Counted from the first letter of the stretch, positions 44,328 to 53,819 are shown. The stretch: 64,000 nt of DNA from WVZL01 sp041862375 (GCA_041862375.1 JBGVTE010000050.1:62001-126000); one strand, 5' to 3'. The notes: generated by a model from the letters alone, not told the origin. Numbers and translations are program-made.

Positions 44328-46259
44328 TTAGCTTTCTCCCCCATACCTAGAGAGTATATCAGAATTCAATTTGAGGAATATATCGTATTTTATCTTTACT
44401 CCTTTCTCCTTCCTTAGTTTTTCGAGGTATGATTGGAGATGCTTATTCTTTTTCATCTCCAAAATCTTCTCCTTCTCTTCTTCCTTCTTCTCCTCAAAAT
44501 CCTCTTTAGTAACTTCTTTTCTTCCAAGTACTTTAATCATCACATAGCCTGTTTCGAATTCTAGGGGTTCACTTGTTTGTTGGAGAGGAAGTGAGAATGA
44601 CAGGCTGTCGATTTCTTCATTTTCACCGATGACACTTAAATATTGGCCACGCTTATGTTCTTCAGCTGTTTTGTATTCAAGTTTGTATTTTTCCGCTACT
44701 TCTTCAAAGCTAAGTCTGGGAAGCTGTGCCTTTGCCTTTTTTATTATTTCAAGAGCTTTTTCTTTCTTTTTTATTTTAATCACGTCCCCTTTTACATCTT
44801 CTTTTACTTCTTCAAAAATTGCAATTCGTGGAGGCTCAATCACTTCAAGTTGGGCAATGCCAACGCCGGTATAGGTGTAGATAGGAGAGGATAATTCCTT
44901 TTCCTTGAGTTCGAAGAGTATCCTGCTTATGGAACCAGAAGGATCGATATCCTCTATGGCTTCTCCATTCTTGAGGGATCCCGTTTGCCTTACTTTTAAG
45001 TTATTTTTTTGAGCAGCAACATCTAGGCTTTTTTCTTTTCGTGCATTTTTTTCGATTTTAGTAATCCGTTCGCTAGCCAAACTCCGGGCCCTTTCTTCCT
45101 CAAGTATGCCTTTAATTCTTTCTTTAACTTCTTCAAATTGTCTGACGATGGCTGGCTCTTTTTCTGTGACCTTGAGCAGTGAAACGCCATCTTCAAGCTC
45201 CAGTACGGAAGATGTTTCCCCTGGAGATAGGTTCTCAATTTCTTGCTTCTCAGTAGAGGATAGTCTTCTCCAATCATAAAAACCCCAATCCCCCCCGTCA
45301 TTGGCTTTTTCGTCTTTGGAGTATTTTTTTGCCAGCTCGCTGAAATCTTCCCCTTGCTTTATCTTTTCCAAGATACTCTTTGCCTGGGCTGAAATCATTG
45401 GCTTTTCTTTATCTTCGAAGGAGAGATAGATCCTGCTTACTTTCACTTTTTCTGGTTCTTCAAACTGGGAAATATTATCTTCGTAGTATTTCTCGATATC
45501 TGGCTCAGTCAATTCTACTTCTTTTTTCAATTCATCTGTTTTAAAGAAGATGTATTCACCAGCCCTTTTTTCTGGAATTTTGTATTTTTCCCTGTTGTCC
45601 TCAAAGTGCTGCTGAATTTCGAGGAGGTCTATCTCATCTTCGATTTCTATCTGATCGTTTTCAATAAGAACATACTCAAGCCGGGCACTTTCGTTATCTT
45701 TTTTATAGTTTTCCCAGATTTCTTCCCAGGTAATAGAGATCCCTGCTGTAAGGATTTGAACAACTTTATCCAGAATTACCTCTTTTTGTAAGGATTCTTC
45801 AAATTCTCTTACGGAAATCCGATTCCACTCTAAGATTTGCTTGTATTTTTCAAAACCGATAAATTTTCCATCCTGTTGGAATACGGGGTAGCTCATTATT
45901 TTTTCGCGGATCTCTTCGGCTGAGGCATCGATACCCAAATCTTTTGCTGCTTGAGAGAGGAGAGTGCGCTGTATCATTTGCTCCAAGACCTGTTGAGGAA
46001 TCCCAAGCTGCTCGATAAGTTTTCTATCAAGGCTTTTGAATTCTCTTTTCATCAATTCAAGCCTTTGCCTTAAATTCTGGAAGTATTGATCAGCAGAAAT
46101 TTTTACTTTCCCTACAGAAGCGAGGATGTTTGCTCCCCTTGCTTCTCCGAGACGGCCTGCTCCGCCCCACACTGCAAATATAGCTATGATAAAAGCAGCA
46201 ATGACAAGCCATAAGGTGGGTGCCAATTGTTTAACGTTTTTTCTCATTGCTTTTAGCAT
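44328..46259 (-). CDS. PpiD/SurA-type periplasmic peptidyl-prolyl isomerase
   Basis: 643-aa chaperone anchored by one N-terminal helix (about 15-33). The SurA_N-like region (KISADQYFQNLRQRLELM; AEEIREKIMSYPVFQQDGKF) covers about 45-240, a parvulin PPIase domain follows at about 265-360 (ILEKIKQGEDFSELAKKYS, GGDWGFYDW), and a second degenerate parvulin-like part lies further on. Folds outer-membrane or secreted proteins at the inner-membrane face. AAGGTG precedes the ATG. Spaced 118 nt from the upstream acyl-CoA dehydrogenase. Confidence 0.88.
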   Translation of the reverse strand: MLKAMRKNVKQLAPTLWLVIAAFIIAIFAVWGGAGRLGEARGANILASVGKVKISADQYFQNLRQRLELMKREFKSLDRKLIEQLGIPQQVLEQMIQRTLLSQAAKDLGIDASAEEIREKIMSYPVFQQDGKFIGFEKYKQILEWNRISVREFEESLQKEVILDKVVQILTAGISITWEEIWENYKKDNESARLEYVLIENDQIEIEDEIDLLEIQQHFEDNREKYKIPEKRAGEYIFFKTDELKKEVELTEPDIEKYYEDNISQFEEPEKVKVSRIYLSFEDKEKPMISAQAKSILEKIKQGEDFSELAKKYSKDEKANDGGDWGFYDWRRLSSTEKQEIENLSPGETSSVLELEDGVSLLKVTEKEPAIVRQFEEVKERIKGILEEERARSLASERITKIEKNARKEKSLDVAAQKNNLKVRQTGSLKNGEAIEDIDPSGSISRILFELKEKELSSPIYTYTGVGIAQLEVIEPPRIAIFEEVKEDVKGDVIKIKKKEKALEIIKKAKAQLPRLSFEEVAEKYKLEYKTAEEHKRGQYLSVIGENEEIDSLSFSLPLQQTSEPLEFETGYVMIKVLGRKEVTKEDFEEKKEEEKEKILEMKKNKHLQSYLEKLRKEKGVKIKYDIFLKLNSDILSRYGGES

Positions 46260-46300
46260 GATATCACCTTGCTTTCGTTTATCTTGTTTTTCTTATTTAT

Positions 46301-46381
46301 TTAGTTTGTCTGGCTGATTAAAGAAGCAATCAATTATTATTTTAAAAAATTATTTCACACGAGACAAACGAGACAAACTAA
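46301..46381. repeat. Inverted repeat with tandem CGAGACAAA units
   Basis: TTAGTTTGTCT (46301-46311) is perfectly complementary to AGACAAACTAA (46371-46381), 59 nt apart, and the right arm is preceded by two direct copies of CGAGACAAA (about 46360-46377). The right arm overlaps the acyl-CoA dehydrogenase stop; the left lies upstream of the PpiD-like gene. Could be a regulatory site for the downstream operon; no regulator is known. Confidence 0.35.
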
Positions 46382-47523
46382 AATTCTTTAAGAAGATTTC
46401 GAGCAATAATCAAACGCTGAATCTCAGAGGTTCCTTCATAGATGGGAAGAACCCTGGCATCCCTGTAAATCTGCTCTATCGGGAATTCCTTTGAATAACC
46501 GTAGCCACCGTGGATCTGTAATGAAAGGTAAGCTATTTTGTTAACTGCTTCTGAGGCGAAAAGTTTTGCCATTGATGCTTCTTTAGTAAAGGATTTTCCT
46601 TTATCGCAAGAGTAAGCAGCTTTGTAGGTTAACAGTCGAGCTGCGTCAAGAAGGATTGACATGTCAGCAATCATGAATTGAAGAGCTTGAAATTCAGCTA
46701 TTTTTTTTCCGAATGATTCTCTTTGTTTAGCATACTTCACTGCTTCTTCAACGGCCCGCTCAGAAAGACCAACGGCTTGAGCAGCTATGCCGATCCGAGA
46801 ATGATCAAGACAACTAAAGGCGATAGGTGCTCCCTTTCCTTCTTCTCCCAATAAATTTTCTCGAGGGACTTTGCAGTTTTCTAAAGTAATCTCTGCCGTC
46901 AGTGAAGAATGGAGCCCCATTTTTTCTTCTATCTTGGAAATATTGATTCCAGGAAAATCTTTCTCAACAATAAAAGCATTCAGCTTCTTTTTTGTAGACT
47001 CTGTATCAGCAGCAGTAAAAATAACGAGAGCATCTGCCTCGCTCCCTGTTGTGACCCATGATTTAGTCCCGTTTAAAAAATAACTCTCTCCCTTTCTTAA
47101 AGCTTTTGTTTTTAGATTTATTGCATCGGATCCAGCTTCTGGTTCGGAAAGAGAGAAGGCGCCTAATATTTCTCCCCTGGCAGCTTTAGGAAGATACTTT
47201 TCTTTTTGTGTCTTTGTTCCAAATTTTAAAATTGAGTAGCAGAAGAGAGAACAATGGACGCTGACAATCACGGCCAATGATGGTAAGACTCTTCCTAATT
47301 CCTCCAGGGCAAGGATAAGAGAGAGGCAGTCTGTTCTTGTTCCATCGTATTCAGGAGGCACTGTCATACCTAAGATTCCTAGAGCTGCCAATTTTTTTAA
47401 GATATCTCGAGGAAATATGCTCTTTTCTTCCAAAGTTTTAACTTGGGGAAGAATCTCTTTTTTTGCAAATTCTCTGACCATTTCTTGGAGTAAATTTTGT
47501 TCTTCTGTGAATTCAAAATCCAT
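46378..47523 (-). CDS. Acyl-CoA dehydrogenase
   Basis: FAD-dependent dehydrogenase (381 aa) introducing an alpha-beta double bond into acyl-CoA, probably short- or branched-chain. Landmarks: AFSLSEPEAGSDA (flavin site), KSWVTTGSEADA, the DHSRIGIAAQAVGLSERAVEEAVKYAKQRESFGKKIAEFQ block, IHGGYGYSKEFPIEQIYRDARVLPIYEGTSEIQRLIIARNLL with catalytic Glu in YEGTSE. No electron-transfer flavoprotein genes are adjacent. It may oxidise acyl-CoAs from amino-acid fermentation. Confidence 0.93.
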   Translation of the reverse strand: MDFEFTEEQNLLQEMVREFAKKEILPQVKTLEEKSIFPRDILKKLAALGILGMTVPPEYDGTRTDCLSLILALEELGRVLPSLAVIVSVHCSLFCYSILKFGTKTQKEKYLPKAARGEILGAFSLSEPEAGSDAINLKTKALRKGESYFLNGTKSWVTTGSEADALVIFTAADTESTKKKLNAFIVEKDFPGINISKIEEKMGLHSSLTAEITLENCKVPRENLLGEEGKGAPIAFSCLDHSRIGIAAQAVGLSERAVEEAVKYAKQRESFGKKIAEFQALQFMIADMSILLDAARLLTYKAAYSCDKGKSFTKEASMAKLFASEAVNKIAYLSLQIHGGYGYSKEFPIEQIYRDARVLPIYEGTSEIQRLIIARNLLKEF

Positions 47524-47588
47524 TTTTTACAATGTCTTCTTATTTGTTATTCTTCTTTTAAAATGCAAAGAGGGACTTGTTGCAGCTG

Positions 47589-48101
47589 TCAACCGTTCCC
47601 TTTTTTCAGTATGTTTTTCTCCTTCTGGAATAGAGGATGAAGTTGTTTATAGGATGTGGCCAAATCGTGAATAGTCACTTTTGTGTTTCCTACGAGAGGC
47701 ATAAAACTCGAATCTCCAATCCAGCGGGGGATGACATGAAGGTGATAGTGATCTGCTACTCCTGCACCTGCACTGTGGCCCAGATTCATTCCTGTGTTAA
47801 ATCCATGAGGCTTATAATTTTTCTTTAGTACTTTAAGGCTGAGCTTTAAAAGGGCTATCATTTCATCTGTATATTCTTTTTTAGCTCGCTCGAAAGAGGC
47901 CAGGTGCCTGTAGGGTGCTATCATTAAGTGCCCTGATGTGTAAGGAAATTTGTTGAGGAGAATGAAATTGTAGCGTCCCCTGTAGAGGATTAAAGATTCT
48001 CTGCTGTCTTTTGATTTGAGAGCCTGACAAAAAATGCATTCGTTCATCTTGCTCAATTTTTTTACGTATTCTTCCCTCCAAGGAGCAAATATATATTCCA
48101 T
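47589..48101 (-). CDS. HIT-family hydrolase (Ap4A-phosphorylase-like)
   Basis: 170-aa nucleotide hydrolase/transferase. The histidine triad is HYHLHVIPR (about 118-126; HxHxH), and a Cys pair near the start (CIFCQALK) plus His elements may bind zinc, as in the GalT-like HIT branch. NLGHSAGAGVADH is typical of the group. Start overlaps the HU stop by one base (TAATG), indicating coupling. Confidence 0.9.
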   Translation of the reverse strand: MEYIFAPWREEYVKKLSKMNECIFCQALKSKDSRESLILYRGRYNFILLNKFPYTSGHLMIAPYRHLASFERAKKEYTDEMIALLKLSLKVLKKNYKPHGFNTGMNLGHSAGAGVADHYHLHVIPRWIGDSSFMPLVGNTKVTIHDLATSYKQLHPLFQKEKNILKKGNG

Positions 48102-48376
48102 TACTTATTAATCATTTCTTTCAGGAGCTTGCCAGGCTTAAAATATAAAACTTTTTTTGAGGGAACCTTAACCGGTTCTCCTGTTCGAGGATTTCTTCCA
48201 GAGCGAGGTTTTCTCTGTCGAAAGCGAAAGCTACCAAATCCCCTTAACTCTATCTCTTCACCCTTGAAGAGAGCTTCTTTAATGGTTTTAAAGAAAAGAT
48301 TAACACCGGTTTCTGCTTCTTGTCTAGAAATATCCATTTTTTTAGATATTATGTTGATTAGGTCTGCTTTTATCAT
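48101..48376 (-). CDS. HU/IHF-family DNA-binding protein
   Basis: 91-aa nucleoid protein. MIKADLINIISKKMDISRQEAETGVNLFF and GFGSFRFRQRKPRSGRNPRTGEPVKVPSKKVLYFKPG-type beta arms are typical, with the RNPRTGE tip. Either HU or an IHF subunit; its place after rpsA mirrors the rpsA-ihfB order of Proteobacteria. AAAGGAGG lies 7 nt before the ATG, within the last codons of rpsA. Confidence 0.94.
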   Translation of the reverse strand: MIKADLINIISKKMDISRQEAETGVNLFFKTIKEALFKGEEIELRGFGSFRFRQRKPRSGRNPRTGEPVKVPSKKVLYFKPGKLLKEMINK

Positions 48377-50121
48377 CTTTTTTCCTCCTTTTCATTTGCT
48401 TTCTCTTTTGGTTTGGGGATCATCTTGATTTGATCTTTCATGATATCCCCCAGAGTCATTTTGTTATCTTGGCTTTGCAAATATTTTTGATACTCTAATT
48501 TCTGTATTTCCAGCTGTGCCTGTTTAAAGCTGAGGGATATTTTTTTATTTTTAGGGTCCATTTTTATAATTTTAGCAACTCTTTCTTCTCCAACAGAAAA
48601 ATGTTCAGATGGATCCTCAATTCTCTTTTCATCGAGTTCAGAGAGGAAGATCACTCCTTCGATTCCTGGAGTTATTTCCACAAAAACTCCAAATTTTGTG
48701 AGACGTACTATTTTGCTCTTAACCAAGTCTCCTGTTTTTTGACGTCCAAAGAAATCTTCCCAGATGTCTTTTTCCAGTTGTTTAATTCCCAGAGATAACT
48801 TTTGCTTTTCAGCATCAATGTTCAAAACAACGGCCTCAACTTCTTGACCTATTTTAAGTTTTTGGGAAGGATGTTTAATTTTTTCCCAGCTTATATCAGA
48901 AATATGAATGAGCCCTTCGACTCCCTTTTCGACTTCTATAAAGGCCCCAAAATCTGTGATGTTCGTAATTGTTCCTTTAATGCGAGAACCAGGACTGTGC
49001 TTCTGTTTCAGGAGCTCTAAGGGGTGTGGTGTAACCTGCTTAAGTCCTAAAGAAATTCTCTTATTAGCGGGATCTATAACTAGAATTGTTACAAAAACTT
49101 CTTCACCAGGATTAAGGACTTTCTTGGGATGGACAAGTTTACGGGACCAGGTCAAATCTGAAACGTGAACAAGGCCATCTACGCCTTTTTCTAGCTCTAC
49201 AAACGCTCCAAAATCTGTTAGGTTTACCACTTTCCCCTTTACTTTTTGTCCCACTTTATATTTTTCCTCTATATTTTTCCAAGGGTCTGGAAAGAGCTGC
49301 TTATAGCCAAGGGAGATTTTTTCCTCTTTTTCGTTAAAGTCGAGAACTACTACTTCTACATCTTGTCCTACTTGAAAGATATCCTTAGGGGAATTAGTTT
49401 TTCCCCATGACATATCAGATACATGGAGAAGGCCCTCCATGCCTCCTAAGTCGATGAAAGCTCCAAAATTGGTAAGTGTTTTGACCACTCCCTTTACTTT
49501 TCGTCCTTTCCTTATAGAGCTAAAAACTCGTCTTTTTCCTTTCTCTCGCTCATCCTGAAGGAAGAGCTTTCGGGAAAGAACTGCATTTTCATTTTTTCTG
49601 TCGAATTTAATTACTTTAAATTTGTATTCATTTCCGATGAGTTCCCCAGGTTCTTTGACTGTTCTTATATCGGCATGAGAATCGGGAAGGAAAGTTATTA
49701 TTCCGACGTCAACAGAGTACCCGTTTTTTATTTTTTCTACTACTTTTCCGTTTATCCATCCATTTCGGGTGTAAGCTCTATCCAGGTTATTAAGAGCTTT
49801 AAGGAGATCTGCTTTTTTCTTGGAAAGAATAAGATAGCCTTCTTTCAGATTAGTCCTCTCCAAAGTTGCTTCAATTTCGTCCCCAACGCGAACGTGAACT
49901 GTTCTGTCACCGCTCATAAAATCTTCGATAGGAATAATACCTTCAGATTTGAAACCAATATCCACTAGGATATGGGTTGCGGTTACTTTAATAGCTTTTC
50001 CTTTGATAATTTTTCCTGGGGCAATTTCCTTGGCATTAAACTGGTACATTTCCAGTAAGCTTTGGTAGTCTTCAGAGGATAATTTCTCTTCTTTTTCTTG
50101 GTTTTTTGTTAGCTCTGACAT
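48373..50121 (-). CDS. rpsA: S1-domain protein (30S ribosomal protein bS1)
   Basis: 582 aa with six S1 OB-fold repeats: about 35-105, 120-190 (degenerate), 205-275 (GVVKTLTNFGAFIDLGGMEG), 290-360 (KVVNLTDFGAFVELEKGVDG), 378-448 (TITNITDFGAFIEVEKGVEG) and 465-535 (KIVRLTKFGVFVEITPGIEG). Binds mRNA and helps ribosomes engage structured or leader-bearing messages. Overlaps ispH by 13 nt; the ispH-rpsA neighbourhood is seen in other phyla. Confidence 0.93.
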   Translation of the reverse strand: MSELTKNQEKEEKLSSEDYQSLLEMYQFNAKEIAPGKIIKGKAIKVTATHILVDIGFKSEGIIPIEDFMSGDRTVHVRVGDEIEATLERTNLKEGYLILSKKKADLLKALNNLDRAYTRNGWINGKVVEKIKNGYSVDVGIITFLPDSHADIRTVKEPGELIGNEYKFKVIKFDRKNENAVLSRKLFLQDEREKGKRRVFSSIRKGRKVKGVVKTLTNFGAFIDLGGMEGLLHVSDMSWGKTNSPKDIFQVGQDVEVVVLDFNEKEEKISLGYKQLFPDPWKNIEEKYKVGQKVKGKVVNLTDFGAFVELEKGVDGLVHVSDLTWSRKLVHPKKVLNPGEEVFVTILVIDPANKRISLGLKQVTPHPLELLKQKHSPGSRIKGTITNITDFGAFIEVEKGVEGLIHISDISWEKIKHPSQKLKIGQEVEAVVLNIDAEKQKLSLGIKQLEKDIWEDFFGRQKTGDLVKSKIVRLTKFGVFVEITPGIEGVIFLSELDEKRIEDPSEHFSVGEERVAKIIKMDPKNKKISLSFKQAQLEIQKLEYQKYLQSQDNKMTLGDIMKDQIKMIPKPKEKANEKEEKR

Positions 50122-50987
50122 TGGACAATATTCTCCCTTTGTGATTGGTGTTTGAAGCTATTTTTGATTTCTGCTACAACTTCTTCAATAGCTTCAGGTG
50201 GTGTAGATGCTCCCCCTGATATTCCGATTTTCTTGGCGTTCTTCAGAATTTCAGGAGTAATTTCCTCGGCTTTTTCAACAAAATAAGTGTTAGATAAGAT
50301 TTTTTTAGATATATGGAAGAGTTTATTAGTGTTGGAACTGTTCTTTCCTCCCACTATAAAAAGAGTATCTACCTGGGAGGCGAGTTTAGAAGTTGATTTT
50401 TGACGAGTTTGGGTAGAGAGACAAATAGTATTGTAAACTTCTAACTCTTTTGTTCTTTCGATTAAGACAGCAACTGTTTTTTCAAAAAGATGCAAGTCCT
50501 GAGTAGATTGGGCAAGAACAGCTCTCTTTTTTCTGTGAGGCAGACCCCTAGCCTGAGCTATGTTTTCAACGATAATACCTTTATTCTTGCTGTATCCTAT
50601 AAGTCCTTTTATTTCCGGATGATCTTTGTTGCCAACGAGGATAATTTCTTCTTTTTTTTTGGCTAATCTTTCAACTAATCTTTGAATTTTTTTGACAATA
50701 GGACATGTGGCTTCGACTATTTCAATGTTTCTGTTGGCTAATAATTTGTAAATTTCTGGCGAGACTCCGTGACTTCTTATAATGATAGTTCCTTCTTGAA
50801 GTTCATCCAGGTTTTCGAGAGGTTCAATGCCTTGCATTTTTAAATCTGCTACAACCTGAGGATTGTGGATTAAATCTCCAAATGTAAAAACTTTTCCCTT
50901 TTTTTTACGTCTTGTTTCTTTAGCTATTTTCAAAGCTCTCTTGACTCCGTAGCATAAACCACAATTTTTAGCAACAATGACTTCCAT
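50109..50987 (-). CDS. ispH: 4-hydroxy-3-methylbut-2-enyl diphosphate reductase
   Basis: Last enzyme of the MEP isoprenoid pathway, a [4Fe-4S] protein making IPP and DMAPP. 292 aa. The three cluster Cys are C12 (CGLCYGV), C95 (EATCPIV) and C189 (TICLSTQTRQ); KDHPE carries the catalytic Glu and RSHGV is conserved. First gene of ispH-rpsA-hup-HIT, read from the TTGACA promoter at 51022-51049. Confidence 0.96.
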   Translation of the reverse strand: MEVIVAKNCGLCYGVKRALKIAKETRRKKKGKVFTFGDLIHNPQVVADLKMQGIEPLENLDELQEGTIIIRSHGVSPEIYKLLANRNIEIVEATCPIVKKIQRLVERLAKKKEEIILVGNKDHPEIKGLIGYSKNKGIIVENIAQARGLPHRKKRAVLAQSTQDLHLFEKTVAVLIERTKELEVYNTICLSTQTRQKSTSKLASQVDTLFIVGGKNSSNTNKLFHISKKILSNTYFVEKAEEITPEILKNAKKIGISGGASTPPEAIEEVVAEIKNSFKHQSQRENIVQCQS

Positions 50988-51021
50988 TCTATGTTAGGAA
51001 AACCAGAGGATAATTAATAAT

Positions 51022-51049
51022 ACTATATTAGTTGGACACCTTTTGTCAA
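51022..51049 (-). promoter_or_regulatory. Promoter of ispH-rpsA-hup-HIT
   Basis: Minus strand TTGACA (51044-51049), 16-nt spacer, TATAGT (51022-51027). The ATG of ispH (50987) is 34 nt beyond the -10. No strong Shine-Dalgarno precedes ispH. Confidence 0.55.
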
Positions 51050-51074
51050 TTCTAAATATAAGTGTGACATTAAC

Positions 51075-52214
51075 TTAGCGTTGACTTGGAGATCTAAGGA
51101 AATATCCCACTCCCTTTTGATTGACTTGAAGAAAGGATGGAATGTTTTCTATTTCAATCGATTTTTCTGTATCAAGCTCATTAAAACTGGATATAAGAAC
51201 ATTAAGAGCAATGAGGTGTCGAGCGACTCTTGTCTTAAGGGGAATTCCTTCCTCATCAAATGGAACGAAGAGGCGTCCCAGGTGAGCTGCCTTGACATAG
51301 TTTTTGTCTTTTCCCTCAATAATTAGAGAAGGAGAAGTTTTTCCTTTAAGTCTGCCGTGAGAAGCATTGGCTGTTTCTAATAAAATTGCTTTGATGTGAG
51401 CGTAATTTCCCCATTCCCTATGACTCAAACCTCTCAGGTTTGGGGGTGATGATTCGAGACGAAATTCGAGACCTTTATCCTGAAGTTCCATTAGAGCTAA
51501 GGCAGCTAAATCTGTACTGTTTTCATGGAAAACTATAGCGTTAATAACAGGATATTCTGGCGCAGCCTCGTGTAAATCAAGGCCACAATCAATGTTTTCC
51601 TTTTTGATAAGTTCCATAATCGCATAAGCTATTTTCTCAGTAAGATTACCCTTTTTTCTCCCAGGATAACAACGGTTGAGATTGCGGATTTCAGGTCCTG
51701 AGAGCTTCTGGCCTGCAGGGTTTATGTACAATGCTGGATCAGGCCATTGGTGGATGGGATTTGTGAGACGAGAACCGCAGCGAAACCATCTTATACCGCC
51801 AGTTGTCTTTAGCGAGAATCTTTGAGGATTTCCCTCCTGAGGTTCACTATGAGTGAAGCCACTGTTATTAGCCCGGGGAACAACGATGAGCTTTCCTTTT
51901 GTTACATGGATGTTTTCGATCAGGACAACAGCAGTAATGAATCCTGCTGGTTCGTTGGGATGAGTTCCACCCAGTATGAGCACGTTTCCTCCTCTTTCTT
52001 TACCTTTGAAGATGTAGACATCGCTGTCGCCTTTTGTGTTCTTAAGGTCTGGAAAGTACGAACTTAAGCTTTCTTTGGATGTAAGGGCAACACTCGGAAA
52101 GATTAATTCATATTGGTGCATTTTTCGGAATAATTTGCTAGAGAAATAGCAGATGGTGAGAGTAAGGCAGAGAAGAACCAGAGCAGATACTCTATTTCCT
52201 TTTGCGTTTTTCAT
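51075..52214 (-). CDS. Membrane-anchored succinylglutamate desuccinylase/aspartoacylase-like hydrolase
   Basis: 379 aa with a short cytoplasmic start and one helix (about 9-25), so the catalytic domain faces the periplasm. Zinc ligands GGTHPNEPAG (HxxE) and a DLHEAAPEYP segment with the third His place it in the AstE/AspA branch of M14, which removes acyl groups from amino acids or cleaves N-acyl-amino acids. It ends the operon with the TRAP-type permease, starting 3 nt after the 48-aa membrane protein gene. True substrate unknown. Confidence 0.83.
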   Translation of the reverse strand: MKNAKGNRVSALVLLCLTLTICYFSSKLFRKMHQYELIFPSVALTSKESLSSYFPDLKNTKGDSDVYIFKGKERGGNVLILGGTHPNEPAGFITAVVLIENIHVTKGKLIVVPRANNSGFTHSEPQEGNPQRFSLKTTGGIRWFRCGSRLTNPIHQWPDPALYINPAGQKLSGPEIRNLNRCYPGRKKGNLTEKIAYAIMELIKKENIDCGLDLHEAAPEYPVINAIVFHENSTDLAALALMELQDKGLEFRLESSPPNLRGLSHREWGNYAHIKAILLETANASHGRLKGKTSPSLIIEGKDKNYVKAAHLGRLFVPFDEEGIPLKTRVARHLIALNVLISSFNELDTEKSIEIENIPSFLQVNQKGVGYFLRSPSQR

Positions 52215-52217
52215 TGT

Positions 52218-52364
52218 TTATTTAATCAGAAAGAGGCGGAGAAGGAACATGACAAGTACAATGGCTGTGCTAACCTGACTCCATAATTTTTTCTCGCGGA
52301 AGAGATAATAGACAAAATTCAAGGCTAAATAAAGCACAATAATATGATAAATGATTCTTATCAT
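52218..52364 (-). CDS. 48-aa two-helix membrane protein between permease and AstE-like hydrolase
   Basis: Short frame starting at ATG 52364, 5 nt after the permease stop, ending in TAA 3 nt before the hydrolase ATG. The product has two hydrophobic stretches, IIYHIIVLYLALNFVYYLF (about 4-22) and VSTAIVLVMFLLRLFLI (about 31-47), joined by a charged REKKLWSQ turn. Spacing exactly fills the gap between two co-directional genes, which argues that it is translated. TRAP systems normally need a four-helix small (Q) subunit; this could be a reduced replacement, but that is inference. Confidence 0.6.
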   Translation of the reverse strand: MIRIIYHIIVLYLALNFVYYLFREKKLWSQVSTAIVLVMFLLRLFLIK

Positions 52365-52369
52365 TTTCT

Positions 52370-53638
52370 TTATATTATTTTATCTAGGAGAGGAGCGAGG
52401 AGCAAAATTCCCACTCCCATGCCGAGTTCAAAGAGAGCCGGGATGAGACAAAAACGAAGGACTTTGAAATAATTTGGTTCACCAACAACTTGAGCTGCAA
52501 AAATACCAGCTAGAGCTGTAGGGGGCATCAAGTCTCCAAGGCCTGCTACAGCTGAAAGGGCAGAGGAAGTAATGACAGCATTTCTGTTTATAAGTGCCAG
52601 GATAAAGGGAACTCCCAGGATTGAAGCAGAGCCAAAGGCAGAGACCGCTCCAAACAAAGGCATGCTAACTGCAATACCAAAATAGAGAAGGAGAGCTGGG
52701 AGAGAGAGGAAGGAGATTACTATCCAGCCTCTTGCTCCAGTTAGTGTCATTACCTGGATGAACATTCCTACTCCTGCAAGAATACAGAGAATGGGCAAGG
52801 CCTCTTCTATTGCTTTCTGGGTAATTTTTAGGAAGTTAAAAGGACGACCGCAAAAGGTTCCAACCAGACTTGCTAAAAGAAAGATGGCTGGAATTCCGAT
52901 ATCAGGCATTATCTTAACAAGTACACTCTGACCCATCAATAAAACGAGCACTACAATCAAGGGAACGTATAACCTGAATCCGTATTTATGGGAAAATGAT
53001 TCAGGCAGGATAGCTATCATTTGCTCACGGGCAATGATTGTAATATCTTTGTATCCAAGCCAGAGTGATATGATTATTGCCAAAGGTACGACGATAATCA
53101 GAAGGGGAAGGGTTAGGCCAACATAGGGCATATCAACTCCCGCCCCCATTATCATTACGAGGATGTTTACTGGAGGTGCAATCATCCCGAGGATAGCTCC
53201 CATGGCAATAAGCGCTGCAGTCTTGACTCTAGAGAGCCCGAGTTTCATCAAAACGGGAGCAACCAATGCTCCCGTGCTGAGGACTGCTGTAGTTGAAGAG
53301 CCTGTAATCATTCCCGGGAACATTATCACCACCATCACTGTTAAAAGCAGAGGGATTTTTCTTCTGTAGAAAGCCTTGAGGAGGTACGCTGTGATAGTAT
53401 CTAATATTCCTGAGGCTTCCAGTACTTTCATGAAGATCATTGCGGTAACGATGAGGAGAATAGTGTCAAAATAGCTAAAGCTCCCTTCAACAAGGTGCCT
53501 TAAAGCTATCCCTTCTCCTCCAACCAGTGCACCCGCCAAAGCCGAGAATGCAAGTGAAATCCCGATAGGTATTTTTAAAGCCATGGCCAGCACTACAAAA
53601 AAGGCCAACATGATGAAAAAGACTGTGTACTCAGGCAT
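52370..53638 (-). CDS. TRAP-type transporter large permease (DctM-like)
   Basis: 422-aa membrane protein with about 12 helices and the DctM pattern: IPIGISLAFSALAG, GSFSYFDTILLIVTAMIFM, MITGSSTTAVLSTGALVAPVL, and IGMIAPPVN-like IAPPVNILVMIMG. It belongs to the IT superfamily and should move an organic acid with Na+ or H+. No DctP substrate-binding protein or standard DctQ small subunit is adjacent; instead a periplasmic DUF6305-like protein lies upstream (181-nt gap) and a 48-aa membrane protein downstream. Confidence 0.82.
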   Translation of the reverse strand: MPEYTVFFIMLAFFVVLAMALKIPIGISLAFSALAGALVGGEGIALRHLVEGSFSYFDTILLIVTAMIFMKVLEASGILDTITAYLLKAFYRRKIPLLLTVMVVIMFPGMITGSSTTAVLSTGALVAPVLMKLGLSRVKTAALIAMGAILGMIAPPVNILVMIMGAGVDMPYVGLTLPLLIIVVPLAIIISLWLGYKDITIIAREQMIAILPESFSHKYGFRLYVPLIVVLVLLMGQSVLVKIMPDIGIPAIFLLASLVGTFCGRPFNFLKITQKAIEEALPILCILAGVGMFIQVMTLTGARGWIVISFLSLPALLLYFGIAVSMPLFGAVSAFGSASILGVPFILALINRNAVITSSALSAVAGLGDLMPPTALAGIFAAQVVGEPNYFKVLRFCLIPALFELGMGVGILLLAPLLDKII

Positions 53639-53819
53639 TATTCTCGATTATCTTATTTATATCTAATTAATTTAGCTCTTTATTTTGGAAAGTTATTTCT
53701 ATCTTGCTTCCTTTTATTCTCTATTTTTATGTATTAATTGAGCTATAAAGTTTTAGTATTACTGAGTTACTTATATTCGTCTCGAGTTAGCTGTGCGTGC
53801 TTAGCTAGGACAGATTAGG

